From: Pseudomonas flavescens
GTDB lineage: Bacteria > Pseudomonadota > Gammaproteobacteria > Pseudomonadales > Pseudomonadaceae
Length of the DNA: 64,000 nucleotides
Assembly (NCBI RefSeq): GCF_013408425.1
Contig: NZ_JACBYV010000001.1
Span: forward strand, 5,766,001 to 5,830,000
Reading direction: 5' to 3'
Made by a program: the position numbers and the translations under genes
In this document: one piece after another, positions 6,967 through 16,436 of the stretch
Numbering within the stretch: position 1 is the first letter of the stretch
How the letters are laid out: the number at the start of each line of letters is the position of its first letter
Notes under the pieces: generated by a model
Databases searched by the model: none
What the model saw: only the letters and a program-made list of their open reading frames with translations
Told to the model about the DNA's origin: nothing

Positions 6967-9801
6967 TCAGAAGTCGTAACGAACCTTGGCACGCAAGGTG
7001 TCGGCATCGAAGCCCGAACGGCCGACGTGCTCATAGCCCGCACCGAGGCTCAGCGCCCCGACGCGGTAGTTGAGCCCCAGGGTCGCTTCGTAGCTGTCAC
7101 GCGCCGGCTTGGCGCCGTTGCTCACGAACGACGAGCCGCCAAGCAGGTAGGACGAGGTACTGCTGACCTGATCGGCTGCGAAGTCGTGATAGGCCATCAG
7201 CTTCAGTTCCGGTTCCAGCGTGCCCTGGCCAACGGAGAACTGGCTGGCCAGACGCGCACCCGCGCCCAGTTCGATCACCTCGTTGCGCTGGCTGGAGACG
7301 TCCAGTGCCGCGGCCGAGCCTTTTTCACGGTAGCTGTCGATGTCCAGTCGGCTGTAGCGTGCTGCCACGCGAGGCTCCAGGGTCAGCGGACCGGCACTCA
7401 GGCCGTACCCGGCTTCCAGGTTGAGGCCGAGCGACTTGCTGTCGAAGTCACCTTTGGCACGGGTACCGGCAATGTTGCGCTTGCTGGTGTTGTCGTGGAA
7501 GCCGTAGCTGATGCTGGAGTCGACGAAGAACTGGCCATGCTCGAAGCCCGAGTAGAGGCTCAGCACCTGGCTGTCGATGTCGGACTTGTTGCCGTTGCGG
7601 CCTGTCACGCTGGTGTCCAGGTTGCTGTAGGCGACGCCCAGCGTCCATTGCTCGTTCAGCTTGCCATCCACACCGAGGCTGAGCCCGCGGCTATCGGCAT
7701 CGTAACCGGCGATGCCGTCACGGCGACCCTGACGCAGGTCCGTGTCATGACCCTGGGCCCAGAATCCGCCCTGGCTGAGCGGGGAGCCCGAGGATTCGCC
7801 GCGCAGTGCCGAGGTACGGGAGCCCACGGCGCCCGAGACCAGATTGTGCGTGGCGCGGGTGGCGGCCTGGAGGGCACCATCGGCTTGCGGTGCGAGCTGC
7901 TCGCTCAGTGTCGCGAGCTGAGCGTCGTCGGCGTTGGCGAATGCCTGGAATACAGGATCGTCGTTATCCAGCTGCCCCATGACACTTGCATAGAAGGGCT
8001 GGAAAGCGCGGCTGGCATTCGGGCTGCTGCCAGCATGCTCGATGAGCTCACCGGCTTGCTGGCCTGATACGGTGCTGACTGTTGCCAGAACTTCGGTGTC
8101 CGTGACTCTGGATGCGTTGATCGTCAGTAGGGGGGAGCTGCTGACAACCTGCGGACCTGCGCCGTCATACTCGAGTATTCCGGCTTCGATTAGTTTGTAC
8201 TCCTTGCCAGAAGCCCGAAACGCTTCAGATGTCGGGCGCAGAGCGATGCTGCTCGTAGGAGCAAAGTAGGCGTCGTCGCGCACCGTGACAATGGCACGGT
8301 TGGGATCAGTCGCTTCGCTGAGGTTCAGCTGCAGCACGGTGCCCCTGTTCATCTCCATATAGCCATCCAGGGTGACGTGAGGTTGAGTCAGCGTCAGGTG
8401 GCCGGCCGTGCCGAGAGGACTATCCTCGGCGTTATATACATCCACGCCGCCGAATCTGAGTGCATCTATATGGGTACCCTCGAAGACCGCTGTACCCGTC
8501 ACATCTATGTACGACACGCCCGAGATGTTTCCTTTGATCGTTCCACCCGCCAGTCGTAGACGAGATGGTGCTGTACCCTCCGAATAGATCGCATACTGGC
8601 CGCCCTCGATCAGGCCACCGTTCTGCTGGATCACAGGAATGTTGAATTGTGCACTGCTGGGATAGTTGAGATAGATGCCAACACGCTCGCCACTGACAGT
8701 GCCGCTGTTGACGATATCGCCACCGATGCGACCACCATCGACATAGATACCTACAGAGTCGGCGCCCTTCGCTGAAATCGTACCGCTGTTATCGAGAGCG
8801 CCACCAATCTGCCCGTGAGAGATCTCGATGCCACGTGCAGTTGCGCCATCCTCGGCCACTGCGGTCACGTCGATGGTGCCGCTGTTGAGCAGGTCTCCAC
8901 CGATGCGCGCCTTGTTGTCATCACCGTCATAGGCGCGAAGGTCGATACCGGTCGCTTCATAGCCGCTAACGGTAACGCTGCCGCTGTTGTTCAAGGTGCC
9001 GTGGACGATGCTGCTGCCAATGGTGATGCCGCCCGCTTCACTGAGATTGGAAGTATCGCCGATGCCGGTAATACCTATCGCTCGGAGGGTTCCAGCGTTG
9101 GTCAGTTCAGCCAATTCGCTTTGAAAATTGACCAAAATAGCGTTGGCTTCATCACCGGTTGTCTCGATCACGCCGCTGGCAGTGTTTTCCAGCTTGGCGC
9201 CGGACAAGTCGCTATTGCTCAGTGCGATGCCTCTGGCAAGGTCCGTGCTGGATACCTCGATCCGACCGCTGTTGCTCAAGCTGTTGCCCAGGCTCGTTTC
9301 ATACAGGGCCAGCCCAGCGGGCATCGCGTTGTCCAGCCCTTGGCTCAAGGGGTGGAGGAACTGGCTATTGCGGATGTTGATAACCCCTTCGTTGCTGATC
9401 CCGCCGCTGATTCGTACATGACTGGCGTTGATACCGACGGCAGCGAAACCGTCGGTAATCAGGCTGCCTCTATTGACCAGGGCACCGTCGATTGTCACGT
9501 CATCATTCGGGCCTCGGCCCAGGGTGACCGGCCGCGCATATTGGGCCTGGTCATTCTCGGCGCCAGTGGCAATGATCGTGGCATCGAGCGTCAGGTCGCC
9601 CTGCACATGGGTACCTGGCTGCAGCGTGATTGCACTGGCTGGAGTGGTCAGTTCACCGCTGATGGTCAGGCCGTCTGCAATGACCTCGTTACCCCAGCTC
9701 TTGGGGCCGTCGTCGATCTGGTAGGTTTCTGCCTGGACCGAAAGGCTGGCGGTGGTGATGGCAATAGCGAGAAGGGAATAGGACAAAGGGCTAGATTGCA
9801 T
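6967..9801 (-). CDS. Type V autotransporter, large repetitive passenger
   Basis: Outer-membrane autotransporter of 944 aa. I chose ATG 9801 because it begins a good signal peptide (MQSSPLSYSLLAIAITTASLSVQA) and has AAGGAG just upstream; the frame is open 58 codons further but without these. The passenger (about residues 25-640) is a beta-helix-like series of short units such as SGGISNEGVINI, each built around N-S-G/T-I turns. The C-terminal 268 residues form the autotransporter barrel, from GGFWAQGHDTD to the terminal aromatic motif KVRYDF. No protease or lipase catalytic motif is evident, so an adhesin or surface role is more likely. It sits between core genes and may be an insertion relative to related genomes. 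Confidence 0.9.
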   Translation of the reverse strand: MQSSPLSYSLLAIAITTASLSVQAETYQIDDGPKSWGNEVIADGLTISGELTTPASAITLQPGTHVQGDLTLDATIIATGAENDQAQYARPVTLGRGPNDDVTIDGALVNRGSLITDGFAAVGINASHVRISGGISNEGVINIRNSQFLHPLSQGLDNAMPAGLALYETSLGNSLSNSGRIEVSSTDLARGIALSNSDLSGAKLENTASGVIETTGDEANAILVNFQSELAELTNAGTLRAIGITGIGDTSNLSEAGGITIGSSIVHGTLNNSGSVTVSGYEATGIDLRAYDGDDNKARIGGDLLNSGTIDVTAVAEDGATARGIEISHGQIGGALDNSGTISAKGADSVGIYVDGGRIGGDIVNSGTVSGERVGIYLNYPSSAQFNIPVIQQNGGLIEGGQYAIYSEGTAPSRLRLAGGTIKGNISGVSYIDVTGTAVFEGTHIDALRFGGVDVYNAEDSPLGTAGHLTLTQPHVTLDGYMEMNRGTVLQLNLSEATDPNRAIVTVRDDAYFAPTSSIALRPTSEAFRASGKEYKLIEAGILEYDGAGPQVVSSSPLLTINASRVTDTEVLATVSTVSGQQAGELIEHAGSSPNASRAFQPFYASVMGQLDNDDPVFQAFANADDAQLATLSEQLAPQADGALQAATRATHNLVSGAVGSRTSALRGESSGSPLSQGGFWAQGHDTDLRQGRRDGIAGYDADSRGLSLGVDGKLNEQWTLGVAYSNLDTSVTGRNGNKSDIDSQVLSLYSGFEHGQFFVDSSISYGFHDNTSKRNIAGTRAKGDFDSKSLGLNLEAGYGLSAGPLTLEPRVAARYSRLDIDSYREKGSAAALDVSSQRNEVIELGAGARLASQFSVGQGTLEPELKLMAYHDFAADQVSSTSSYLLGGSSFVSNGAKPARDSYEATLGLNYRVGALSLGAGYEHVGRSGFDADTLRAKVRYDF

Positions 9802-10181
9802 GTGGCTCTCCTTGAGCGCGGCAGCTGGAATCCAATGGCGCGGCGAGCTGGGAGCTCGCTCCCCGGTAGGCGAGGTTGCGTTGTGGCGTAGGTTGGTTTG
9901 CAGCCACGTGAGTGTCAAGGCTTTGACGTGCGGAGTGCTTTGCGCTTCGCAAAACCGGAAGAATCCACTTCTCATTTTGAGGCAGGCGGGGTGTGACCCG
10001 AGCCTGACGTTTCGAACGATTGTTCGTATTGCCGGCAGCGATGGGCAGCCTGTTTCAGTGGAATAAAGCTAGATCGTTTCGATCTAAGTGCCTCCCTGAA
10101 TAGAATGAGGCGCTGTGCTAGAGTGCGCGCTCGTCCAAGGCCCGCCGGCCTGAATAAAATACCGTGATCCCGTGAGTAGCC
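9802..10181. promoter_or_regulatory. Divergent intergenic region upstream of cysD
   Basis: About 380 bp without a convincing gene. It holds two small palindromes: CGAAC-GATT-GTTCG at 10013-10026 and AGATCG-TTT-CGATCT at 10071-10085. Both lie upstream of cysD, where CysB or another regulator would be expected to act; neither matches a motif I can name. The overlapping open frame at 9800-10066 is antisense to the autotransporter start and is not credible. Confidence 0.4.
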
Positions 10182-11099
10182 ATGCTCGACAAACTGACGC
10201 ACTTGAAACAGCTCGAGGCGGAAAGCATCCACATCATTCGTGAAGTGGCCGCCGAATTCGACAACCCGGTGATGCTCTATTCCATCGGCAAGGATTCCGC
10301 CGTGATGCTGCATCTCGCGCGCAAGGCCTTCTTCCCCGGGAAGCTGCCTTTCCCGGTGATGCACGTGGATACGCGCTGGAAATTCCAGGAGATGTACCGT
10401 TTCCGCGACAAGATGGTCGAGGAAATGGGCCTGGATCTGATCACTCACGTCAACCCTGACGGCATCGCTCAGAACATCAATCCGTTCACCCACGGCAGTG
10501 CCAAGCACACCGATATCATGAAGACCGAGGGCCTCAAGCAGGCGCTGGACAAGCATGGTTTCGATGCGGCTTTCGGCGGTGCCCGCCGTGACGAGGAAAA
10601 GTCCCGGGCCAAGGAACGTGTCTATTCGTTCCGCGACAGCAAGCACCGCTGGGACCCTAAGAACCAGCGCCCGGAGCTGTGGAACGTCTATAACGGCAAG
10701 GTCAAGAAGGGCGAGTCGATCCGCGTGTTCCCGCTCTCCAACTGGACCGAGCTGGATATCTGGCAATATATCTACCTCGAGCAGATCCCGATCGTGCCGT
10801 TGTACTTCGCCGCCGAGCGCGATGTCATCGAGAAGAGCGGTACGCTGATCATGATCGACGACGAGCGCATCCTCGAGCACCTCAGCGATGACGAGAAAGC
10901 GCGCATCGAGAAGCGCAAAGTGCGTTTCCGTACCCTTGGCTGCTACCCGCTGACCGGCGCCGTGGAGTCCGAGGCGACCAGCCTCACCGACATCATCCAG
11001 GAAATGCTCCTGACCCGAACTTCCGAGCGCCAGGGCCGCGTGATCGATCACGACGGTGCCGGTTCCATGGAAGAGAAAAAACGTCAGGGGTACTTTTGA
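10182..11099 (+). CDS. cysD: Sulfate adenylyltransferase small subunit
   Basis: ATP sulfurylase subunit that adenylates sulfate to APS in assimilatory sulfate reduction; works with the GTPase CysN. At 305 aa it has normal length. The PP-loop SIGKDS is at residues 34-39, followed by [27 protein letters not shown] and the C-terminal [12 protein letters not shown] and GRVIDHDG segments of CysD. The stop is 1 bp before the cysNC start, indicating translational coupling. Confidence 0.98.
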   Translation: MLDKLTHLKQLEAESIHIIREVAAEFDNPVMLYSIGKDSAVMLHLARKAFFPGKLPFPVMHVDTRWKFQEMYRFRDKMVEEMGLDLITHVNPDGIAQNINPFTHGSAKHTDIMKTEGLKQALDKHGFDAAFGGARRDEEKSRAKERVYSFRDSKHRWDPKNQRPELWNVYNGKVKKGESIRVFPLSNWTELDIWQYIYLEQIPIVPLYFAAERDVIEKSGTLIMIDDERILEHLSDDEKARIEKRKVRFRTLGCYPLTGAVESEATSLTDIIQEMLLTRTSERQGRVIDHDGAGSMEEKKRQGYF

Positions 11100-11100
11100 T

Positions 11101-12996
11101 ATGTCGCACCAATCCGAACTGATCAGCGAAGACATCCACGCCTACCTGGCGCAGCACGAGCGCAAGGAACTGTTGCGTTTCCTGACCTGCGGCAATGTCG
11201 ACGACGGCAAGAGCACGCTGATCGGCCGCCTGCTGCACGACTCCAAGATGATCTACGAAGACCATCTGGACGCCATCACCAAAGACTCGAAAAAAGTCGG
11301 CACCACCGGTGAAGACATCGACCTGGCGCTGCTGGTCGACGGCCTGCAGGCCGAGCGCGAGCAGGGCATCACCATCGATGTCGCGTACCGCTATTTCAGC
11401 ACCACCAAGCGCAAGTTCATCATCGCTGATACCCCCGGCCATGAGCAGTACACGCGCAACATGGCAACCGGCGCCTCCAACTGCGACCTGGCGATCATCC
11501 TGATCGACGCCCGTTACGGCGTGCAGACCCAGACCAAGCGCCATAGCTTCATCGCCTCGCTGCTGGGCATCAAGCACATCGTCGTCGCCATCAACAAGAT
11601 GGACCTGAAGGGCTTCGATGAAGGCGTGTTCGAGCAGATCAAGGCCGATTACCTGTCCTTCGCCGACAAGATCAACCTCAAGCCCACGTCGCTGTTCTTC
11701 GTGCCCATGTCGGCGCTCAAGGGCGACAACGTGGTCAACAAGTCCGAGCGCTCGCCGTGGTACAGCGGCCAGTCGCTGATGGAAATTCTCGAGACCGTGG
11801 AAGTGGCGGGTGACCGCAATTTCGATGATCTGCGTTTCCCGGTGCAGTACGTCAACCGCCCGAACCTGAACTTCCGCGGCTTCGCCGGCACCCTGGCCAG
11901 TGGCATCGTGCGCAAGGGTGACGAAGTCATCGCCCTGCCATCGGGCAAGGGCAGCAAGGTCAAGTCCATCGTCACCTACGAAGGCGAGCTGGAGCAGGCC
12001 GGTCCAGGCCAGGCGATCACCCTGACTCTGGAAGACGAGATCGACGTATCGCGCGGCGACATGCTGGTGCATGCCGACAACCGTCCCCAGGTGGTCGACA
12101 GCTTCGATGCCATGCTGGTGTGGATGGCCGAAGAGCCGATGCTGCCGGGCAAGAAGTACGACATCAAACGTGCCACCAGCTACGTGCCGGGCTCCATCGC
12201 CAGCATTGCCCACCGGGTCGATGTGAACACCCTGGAGGAGGGCGCTGCGAGCAGCCTGCAGCTCAACGAAATCGGCAAGGTGAAGATCGCCCTCGATGCG
12301 CCGATCGCCCTGGATGGTTATGCCCACAACCGCACCACCGGTGCCTTCATCATCATCGATCGGCTGACCAATGGCACCGTCGGTGCCGGGATGATCATCA
12401 GCGATGCGCGCGTTTCCGGTTCCGGCCACCACAGCGAATCCGGCCATGTCTCCACCGAGGAGCGTGCATCGCGGTTCGGCCAGCAACCGGCCACCGTATT
12501 GTTCAGCGGCCTGTCTGGCGCGGGCAAGAGCACGCTGGCCTACGCGGTAGAGCGCAAGCTGTTCGACATGGGCCGCGCGGTGTACGTGCTCGACGGCCAG
12601 AACCTGCGCCACGACCTGAACAAGGGTTTGCCGCAGGATCGTGCCGGGCGTACCGAGAATTGGCGTCGTGCCGCCCACGTGGCGCGTCAGTTCAACGAAG
12701 CCGGTCTGCTTACCCTGGCCGCTTTCGTGGCGCCTGATGCCGAGGGGCGCGAGCAGGCCAAGGCGTTGATCGGTGCCGAGCGCTTGATCACCGTCTACGT
12801 GCAGGCTTCACCGCAGGTGTGTGCCGAGCGCGATCCGCAAGGTCTGTATGCGGCGGGCGGCGATAACATCCCGGGTGATTCCTTCCCCTACGATGTGCCA
12901 CTGAACGCGGATCTGGTGCTCGACACCCAGAGTCTGTCGGTAGACGAGGGCGTCAAGCAGGTGCTGGCCATCCTGCGTAGCCGTGGCGCTATCTGA
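11101..12996 (+). CDS. cysNC: Bifunctional sulfate adenylyltransferase subunit 1 / APS kinase
   Basis: Fusion of CysN (EF-Tu-like GTPase driving APS synthesis) and CysC (APS kinase making PAPS), 631 aa. The GTPase motifs are GNVDDGKST (residues 31-39), DTPGHEQY and NKMD; the APS kinase P-loop GLSGAGKST starts at residue 470, followed by [10 protein letters not shown] and the ENWRR segment. The start at 11101 immediately after the cysD stop is preferred over an in-frame upstream ATG that lies inside cysD. It ends before a strong terminator shared with osmE. Confidence 0.97.
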   Translation: MSHQSELISEDIHAYLAQHERKELLRFLTCGNVDDGKSTLIGRLLHDSKMIYEDHLDAITKDSKKVGTTGEDIDLALLVDGLQAEREQGITIDVAYRYFSTTKRKFIIADTPGHEQYTRNMATGASNCDLAIILIDARYGVQTQTKRHSFIASLLGIKHIVVAINKMDLKGFDEGVFEQIKADYLSFADKINLKPTSLFFVPMSALKGDNVVNKSERSPWYSGQSLMEILETVEVAGDRNFDDLRFPVQYVNRPNLNFRGFAGTLASGIVRKGDEVIALPSGKGSKVKSIVTYEGELEQAGPGQAITLTLEDEIDVSRGDMLVHADNRPQVVDSFDAMLVWMAEEPMLPGKKYDIKRATSYVPGSIASIAHRVDVNTLEEGAASSLQLNEIGKVKIALDAPIALDGYAHNRTTGAFIIIDRLTNGTVGAGMIISDARVSGSGHHSESGHVSTEERASRFGQQPATVLFSGLSGAGKSTLAYAVERKLFDMGRAVYVLDGQNLRHDLNKGLPQDRAGRTENWRRAAHVARQFNEAGLLTLAAFVAPDAEGREQAKALIGAERLITVYVQASPQVCAERDPQGLYAAGGDNIPGDSFPYDVPLNADLVLDTQSLSVDEGVKQVLAILRSRGAI

Positions 12997-13017
12997 CAAA
13001 GGCAGCTGCAAGTGCCA

Positions 13018-13082
13018 AGCTTCAAGCCGCAAGTAAATGAAGTACGGTTTAACCGTCCTTGCTTTGCTTAATGCTTGAAGCT
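13018..13082. repeat. Inverted repeat AGCTTCAAGC / GCTTGAAGCT
   Basis: Two exact 10-bp arms 45 bp apart lie after cysNC. Tracts rich in GCTTGAAGCTTGAAG are common dispersed intergenic sequence in Pseudomonas, so this is likely a repeat remnant rather than an operator. Confidence 0.5.
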
Positions 13083-13084
13083 AA

Positions 13085-13119
13085 AAAAATGCCCGCTCTC
13101 CTTGGAGGCGGGCATTTTT
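13085..13119. terminator. Bidirectional terminator between cysNC and osmE
   Basis: AAAAATGCCCGC and GCGGGCATTTTT are exact inverted copies with an 11-base loop, giving a U-tract on both strands. It serves the convergent cysNC and osmE transcripts. Confidence 0.9.
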
Positions 13120-13136
13120 CATTGCGGGCGGCTGGA

Positions 13137-13490
13137 TCAGATGCCGTTACCGCGGGCGCGTTCGCGCTCGTTGGTTTCCATCTGCTCGCAGGTCAGGAAG
13201 CCTTTGCTGTCGACGCGATCGGCGGAGTTGAAGGCAACGTAGTAGGGCTGCTCTTTGCCGTCACGGTTGAGCACGTAGTTGTTGCAGGTGCCCGGAAGAA
13301 GCGTGCGGGTCATTTCCGAGGAGGGTGGGCCGCCCAGTTCCAGAACGGTCGACTTGCTCATGTCCTTCTCGACCTGCTTGACCAGCGGCTCGTTGCGGTA
13401 GGTGATGTGGTCGACCGGATTTTCCGGCTTGCCGGCACAACCGGTAAGGACGGCCAGAACGCATGCGGCACCCAGACTTTGCTTGAACAT
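13137..13490 (-). CDS. osmE: OsmE family osmotically inducible lipoprotein
   Basis: Small envelope lipoprotein of 117 aa. The signal peptide ends in the lipobox LTGC, giving an acylated Cys at residue 18. The remainder is a SmpA/OmlA-like (BamE-fold) domain with the YRNEPLVKQVEKDM and PGTCNNYVLNRDG segments typical of OsmE. In relatives the gene is induced by high osmolarity and in stationary phase; no promoter element could be assigned here. Function beyond envelope association is unknown. Confidence 0.88.
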   Translation of the reverse strand: MFKQSLGAACVLAVLTGCAGKPENPVDHITYRNEPLVKQVEKDMSKSTVLELGGPPSSEMTRTLLPGTCNNYVLNRDGKEQPYYVAFNSADRVDSKGFLTCEQMETNERERARGNGI

Positions 13491-13636
13491 GGTGTATTTC
13501 CCTTGTGATGAACCTGACCATTTTTTCGAGCCTGGCGGGTGTGGATAAGTTCGTCCTAAATCACCCGGGGTTCGCTTTGGTCATGCCCGCATGGCATTCA
13601 CGGGCCACAGCGGGCGTTCATTCAGGGCTGCGGCGC

Positions 13637-13771
13637 TCAGCGCTCGGTTGCCGGCTGTTGCAGGCTGCTGTCCACGGCTTCGCCCAGAATGGGCGCCGGG
13701 CCGCGGCTTGGCAGGGCAAGCGCATTGGCGCTCAAAAGGCTCAGGGTCAGGACGATGGTCAGGGCTTTCAT
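13637..13771 (-). CDS. Small exported peptide, 44 aa, unknown
   Basis: The predicted product is 44 aa: a clear signal peptide (MKALTIVLTLSLLSANALA) followed by a mature peptide of only about 25 residues (LPSRGPAPIL...LQQPATER). AGAGG lies a suitable distance upstream of the ATG, and the frame is open further upstream without a better start. It sits alone between osmE and the lipase gene. No family is recognised. Signal sequence plus ribosome site argue for a real gene, but the small size leaves doubt. Confidence 0.55.
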   Translation of the reverse strand: MKALTIVLTLSLLSANALALPSRGPAPILGEAVDSSLQQPATER

Positions 13772-13943
13772 GGTGTACCTCTTTCTCTCTGCATACGGTG
13801 TTTCACGGAACCATGCTAAGGGCGAGGCAGTCAGGGATGAAGTCGACTGTCTCGATAGTGGCCATCGACAATCATGATGTGCTTTCCCTGGCGTTCCCCC
13901 GATGCTGTCTTTCGCCGGGTGGCGCCCCTCCATGGAGACTGAA

Positions 13944-14834
13944 ATGGGTCATCGTGCAGTTCCCCGGTATCCACTGGTGCTGGTTCCAGGCTTTCTGGGT
14001 TTCGTCAGCCTGTTTGGTTTCGAATACTGGTATGGCATCGTCACAGCCCTGCGCAACCAGGGTGTGGACGTCTATCCGGCGCGTTTGTCGGCGGTACATG
14101 CCACCGAGCTTCGTGGCGAACAGTTACTGCTGCAGATCGCCGAGGCGCGGCGCCGCAGTGGTGCGGAAAAGGTGCATTTGATCGGCCACAGCCATGGTGC
14201 TCTGGTGTGTCGCTACGCCGCTGCGCACCGGCCGGAATGGGTGGCGTCGGTGACTTCTCTGGCTGGCCCGCATCAGGGGTCCGAGCTGGCCGACCACATC
14301 GAGCGCAAAGCTGCACCGGGCAGCCTGCGCGGCACGCTGCTGCAGCTGGGCGTGCATGTGCTGGCACGGCTGGTGACACTGTTCGATAGCGGTGCTCGCG
14401 GCGCGAGCATGCCGATCAATGCCACCGCCGCCCATCGTTCGCTGACCACCGAGGGGGTCGGCATCTTCAACCACCAGTATCCGCAGGGCCTGCCATCGGT
14501 CTGGGGCGAAGAGGGGCCGGAGGAGGTCAATGGCGTGCGCTATTACTCCTGGTCCGGCACCTTGCAGCCGGGGATTACCGATCAGGGTGGCAACCGCCGC
14601 GACCTGTCGAACTGGTTCTGCCGCCGTTTCGCGCGAACCTTCGTACGTGAGGCCGGGCAGTGCGACGGCATGGTCGGTCGTGTCAGCTCCCATCTGGGCA
14701 AGGTGATTCGCGACGACTACCCGCTGGATCATCTGGATATCGTCAATCAGCACTTCGGCCGTGCCGGCGAGGGCGTCAACCCGGTCAGCCTGTACATCGA
14801 GCACCTGCGCAGGCTGCACGACGCCGGGCTGTAG
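13944..14834 (+). CDS. Triacylglycerol lipase/esterase, LipA-like, no signal peptide
   Basis: Alpha/beta hydrolase of 296 aa closely resembling Pseudomonas family I lipases: oxyanion region LVPGFLGF, GFEYWYGI, nucleophile motif GHSHG with Ser83, Ca-site region CDGMVG, and the catalytic-His block DHLDIVNQHFG near the C-terminus. Unlike secreted LipA it starts almost directly at the first beta strand, with no Sec signal, and the usual GRCSSHLG cysteine is replaced (GRVSSHLG). No lipase foldase (Lif) gene is adjacent. A cytoplasmic or unconventional location is inferred. ATG 13944 is chosen for its upstream GGAGA; earlier ATGs lack a ribosome site. Confidence 0.85.
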   Translation: MGHRAVPRYPLVLVPGFLGFVSLFGFEYWYGIVTALRNQGVDVYPARLSAVHATELRGEQLLLQIAEARRRSGAEKVHLIGHSHGALVCRYAAAHRPEWVASVTSLAGPHQGSELADHIERKAAPGSLRGTLLQLGVHVLARLVTLFDSGARGASMPINATAAHRSLTTEGVGIFNHQYPQGLPSVWGEEGPEEVNGVRYYSWSGTLQPGITDQGGNRRDLSNWFCRRFARTFVREAGQCDGMVGRVSSHLGKVIRDDYPLDHLDIVNQHFGRAGEGVNPVSLYIEHLRRLHDAGL

Positions 14835-14901
14835 CTCTGCCGGCGCCGATGCCCAGGCATCTCTCAGGGCCGTGACGCGAGAACCTGGCCTGGCCCCAGG
14901 C

Positions 14902-15435
14902 TTACTGCTCGGCCTGCGCCGCCTTCAGGGTCTCATGGGCCGGTGCCGCGTAGATGCCCACTTCCACCGCCAGCTCCAGCACCCGTGGCAGATCGCTGGT
15001 GTACACCAGTACGGCTTGCAACTCATCGTCCAGCGGTTCGCTGAAGTCGACCAGCACGTAGCCCTGGGTTTCCTTGGACAGACTGCTCAGTTGCACCTGA
15101 ATGCGGTTCAGGGCCTTCAGTGGCTCGACCTTGTGCAATTGCTTGGCGGTGAGGACGAAGCTCACTTCCGGGCCGAACGATTCGGTGATCTGGCGAAACA
15201 GCTCATCGTAGCTGTCGGCCTGGAACAGCACGGTGTCGGGCAGGTTGCCCACCACCATCCATTCACCCAGCGGGATGGGAAAGCTGTCGTCGTAGTTGAT
15301 GTCCGGGTTGGCCGCCAGAAATGCCTGTGGGTCAGCGTAGGCCTGGGCAGCCTCGTCCGCGATACGGGTGATTTCGTCCTGCGGCAGGCAGCCCGAGCTG
15401 ATTTTGCCGATGAGTTCTTCGAGCTGGGCGCGCAT
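14902..15435 (-). CDS. Conserved hypothetical protein, 177 aa
   Basis: Soluble acidic protein with no signal peptide or membrane segment; no family recognised. Visible features are an N-terminal helical stretch (MRAQLEELIGKISSG), a central GEWMVVGNLPDTVLFQADSYDELF segment and a LVDFSEPLDDELQAVLVYTSDLPRV region suggesting alternating strands. Codon use matches its neighbours. It is 51 bp upstream of gluQ's 3' end on the same strand, so it may be the last gene of a dksA-gluQ transcript. Confidence 0.75.
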   Translation of the reverse strand: MRAQLEELIGKISSGCLPQDEITRIADEAAQAYADPQAFLAANPDINYDDSFPIPLGEWMVVGNLPDTVLFQADSYDELFRQITESFGPEVSFVLTAKQLHKVEPLKALNRIQVQLSSLSKETQGYVLVDFSEPLDDELQAVLVYTSDLPRVLELAVEVGIYAAPAHETLKAAQAEQ

Positions 15436-15486
15436 GGCAGATTCCTGATCCTGGGTTGTGGGCGCAAGGCTGCCCTTTACCGGCGA

Positions 15487-16374
15487 TCAGCGCAACTGAC
15501 TTTCCGCCAGGTTACGTGTCCGCGGGATGCGGGTTGCATCCCAGTGGCGTGCGCTCCACAGCAACAGCTCGTCGGCGCTGGCGTCCGCGAGCTCGCTCGG
15601 CGCCTGCTGGCCCAGCGCGCGCAGGGCGCGAATCAGCAACGGGGTGGCCTGATCTTCAGGCAGGGGCGGTGAGCGATAGGATTTGCCGAGCTTGTGGCCA
15701 TCGGGCTGGATGATCAGCGGTACGTGCAGGTAGCGCGGCTGAGAGAGCCCGAGCAATTCCTGCAGATAGAGTTGCCTTGGCGTCGAGTCGAGCAGGTCGG
15801 CACCGCGTACCACGTTGTTGACGCCTTGCCAGGCATCGTCCAGCACCACGGCGAGCTGGTAGGCGTACAAGCCATCACGACGACAGATGACGAAGTCGCC
15901 AACCTCCTGGCCCAGGTGCTGGCTGTATTCGCCCTGTACCCGGTCGATGAAGCGATAGACCAGCTGTGGCACGCGCAGGCGGATAGCGGCGTCATGGCGG
16001 CCATGGCCGGCATTGCCGCAGTAGCCCGGATAGACGCCGCCGCTGCCTTCCAGTTTCTTGCGTGAGCAGGTGCAAGCGTAGGCCAGGCCCTGATCGAACA
16101 GGCGCTGCAGCAGCGCTTCGTACTCGGCATGGCGCTCGCTCTGGCGAACCAGTTCGCCGTCCCAGTGCAAGCCGTAGCGTTCGAGGGTCTGCAGAATCGC
16201 GCTCTGTGCGCCGGGGACTTCCCGGGGCGGGTCGAGGTCTTCCATGCGCAGCAGCCAGCGGCCGCCGACGGAGCGGGCATCGAGGTAGGAGGCGAGGGCA
16301 GCGACCAGCGAGCCGAAGTGCAGATAGCCACTGGGCGTAGGGGCGAAGCGACCGATATAGGGGGTGTTTTGCAT
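15487..16374 (-). CDS. gluQ: Glutamyl-Q tRNA(Asp) synthetase
   Basis: Truncated glutamyl-tRNA synthetase paralogue that attaches glutamate to queuosine at position 34 of tRNA-Asp. The 295-aa length lacks the anticodon-binding domain of GltX. Motifs: HIGH-like PTPSGYLHFGSL near the N-terminus, a zinc-binding CTCSRKK...YCG cluster, and KLGKS in place of KMSKS. ATG 16374 gives the expected MQNTPYIGRFAPTPSG start; the upstream extension overlaps the dksA terminator. The dksA-gluQ pairing is widespread in proteobacteria. Confidence 0.95.
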   Translation of the reverse strand: MQNTPYIGRFAPTPSGYLHFGSLVAALASYLDARSVGGRWLLRMEDLDPPREVPGAQSAILQTLERYGLHWDGELVRQSERHAEYEALLQRLFDQGLAYACTCSRKKLEGSGGVYPGYCGNAGHGRHDAAIRLRVPQLVYRFIDRVQGEYSQHLGQEVGDFVICRRDGLYAYQLAVVLDDAWQGVNNVVRGADLLDSTPRQLYLQELLGLSQPRYLHVPLIIQPDGHKLGKSYRSPPLPEDQATPLLIRALRALGQQAPSELADASADELLLWSARHWDATRIPRTRNLAESQLR

Positions 16375-16401
16375 GGCGGGGTGTTTGGCAGGGCGAAACG
16401 A

Positions 16402-16425
16402 AACGGGGCGCCTGAGCGCCCCGTT
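16402..16425 (-). terminator. Terminator between dksA and gluQ
   Basis: AACGGGGCGC / GCGCCCCGTT is a perfect 10-bp stem with a 4-base loop; on the minus strand it is followed by TTCGTTTCG. It probably attenuates dksA readthrough into gluQ. Confidence 0.8.
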
Positions 16426-16436
16426 GTTCGATCGAC

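Noticed and set aside
10993..12678. A 561-codon open frame antisense to cysNC
   Set aside because: High-GC coding DNA with G/C third positions commonly leaves the opposite frame open; no ribosome site or domain, and cysNC is certain.
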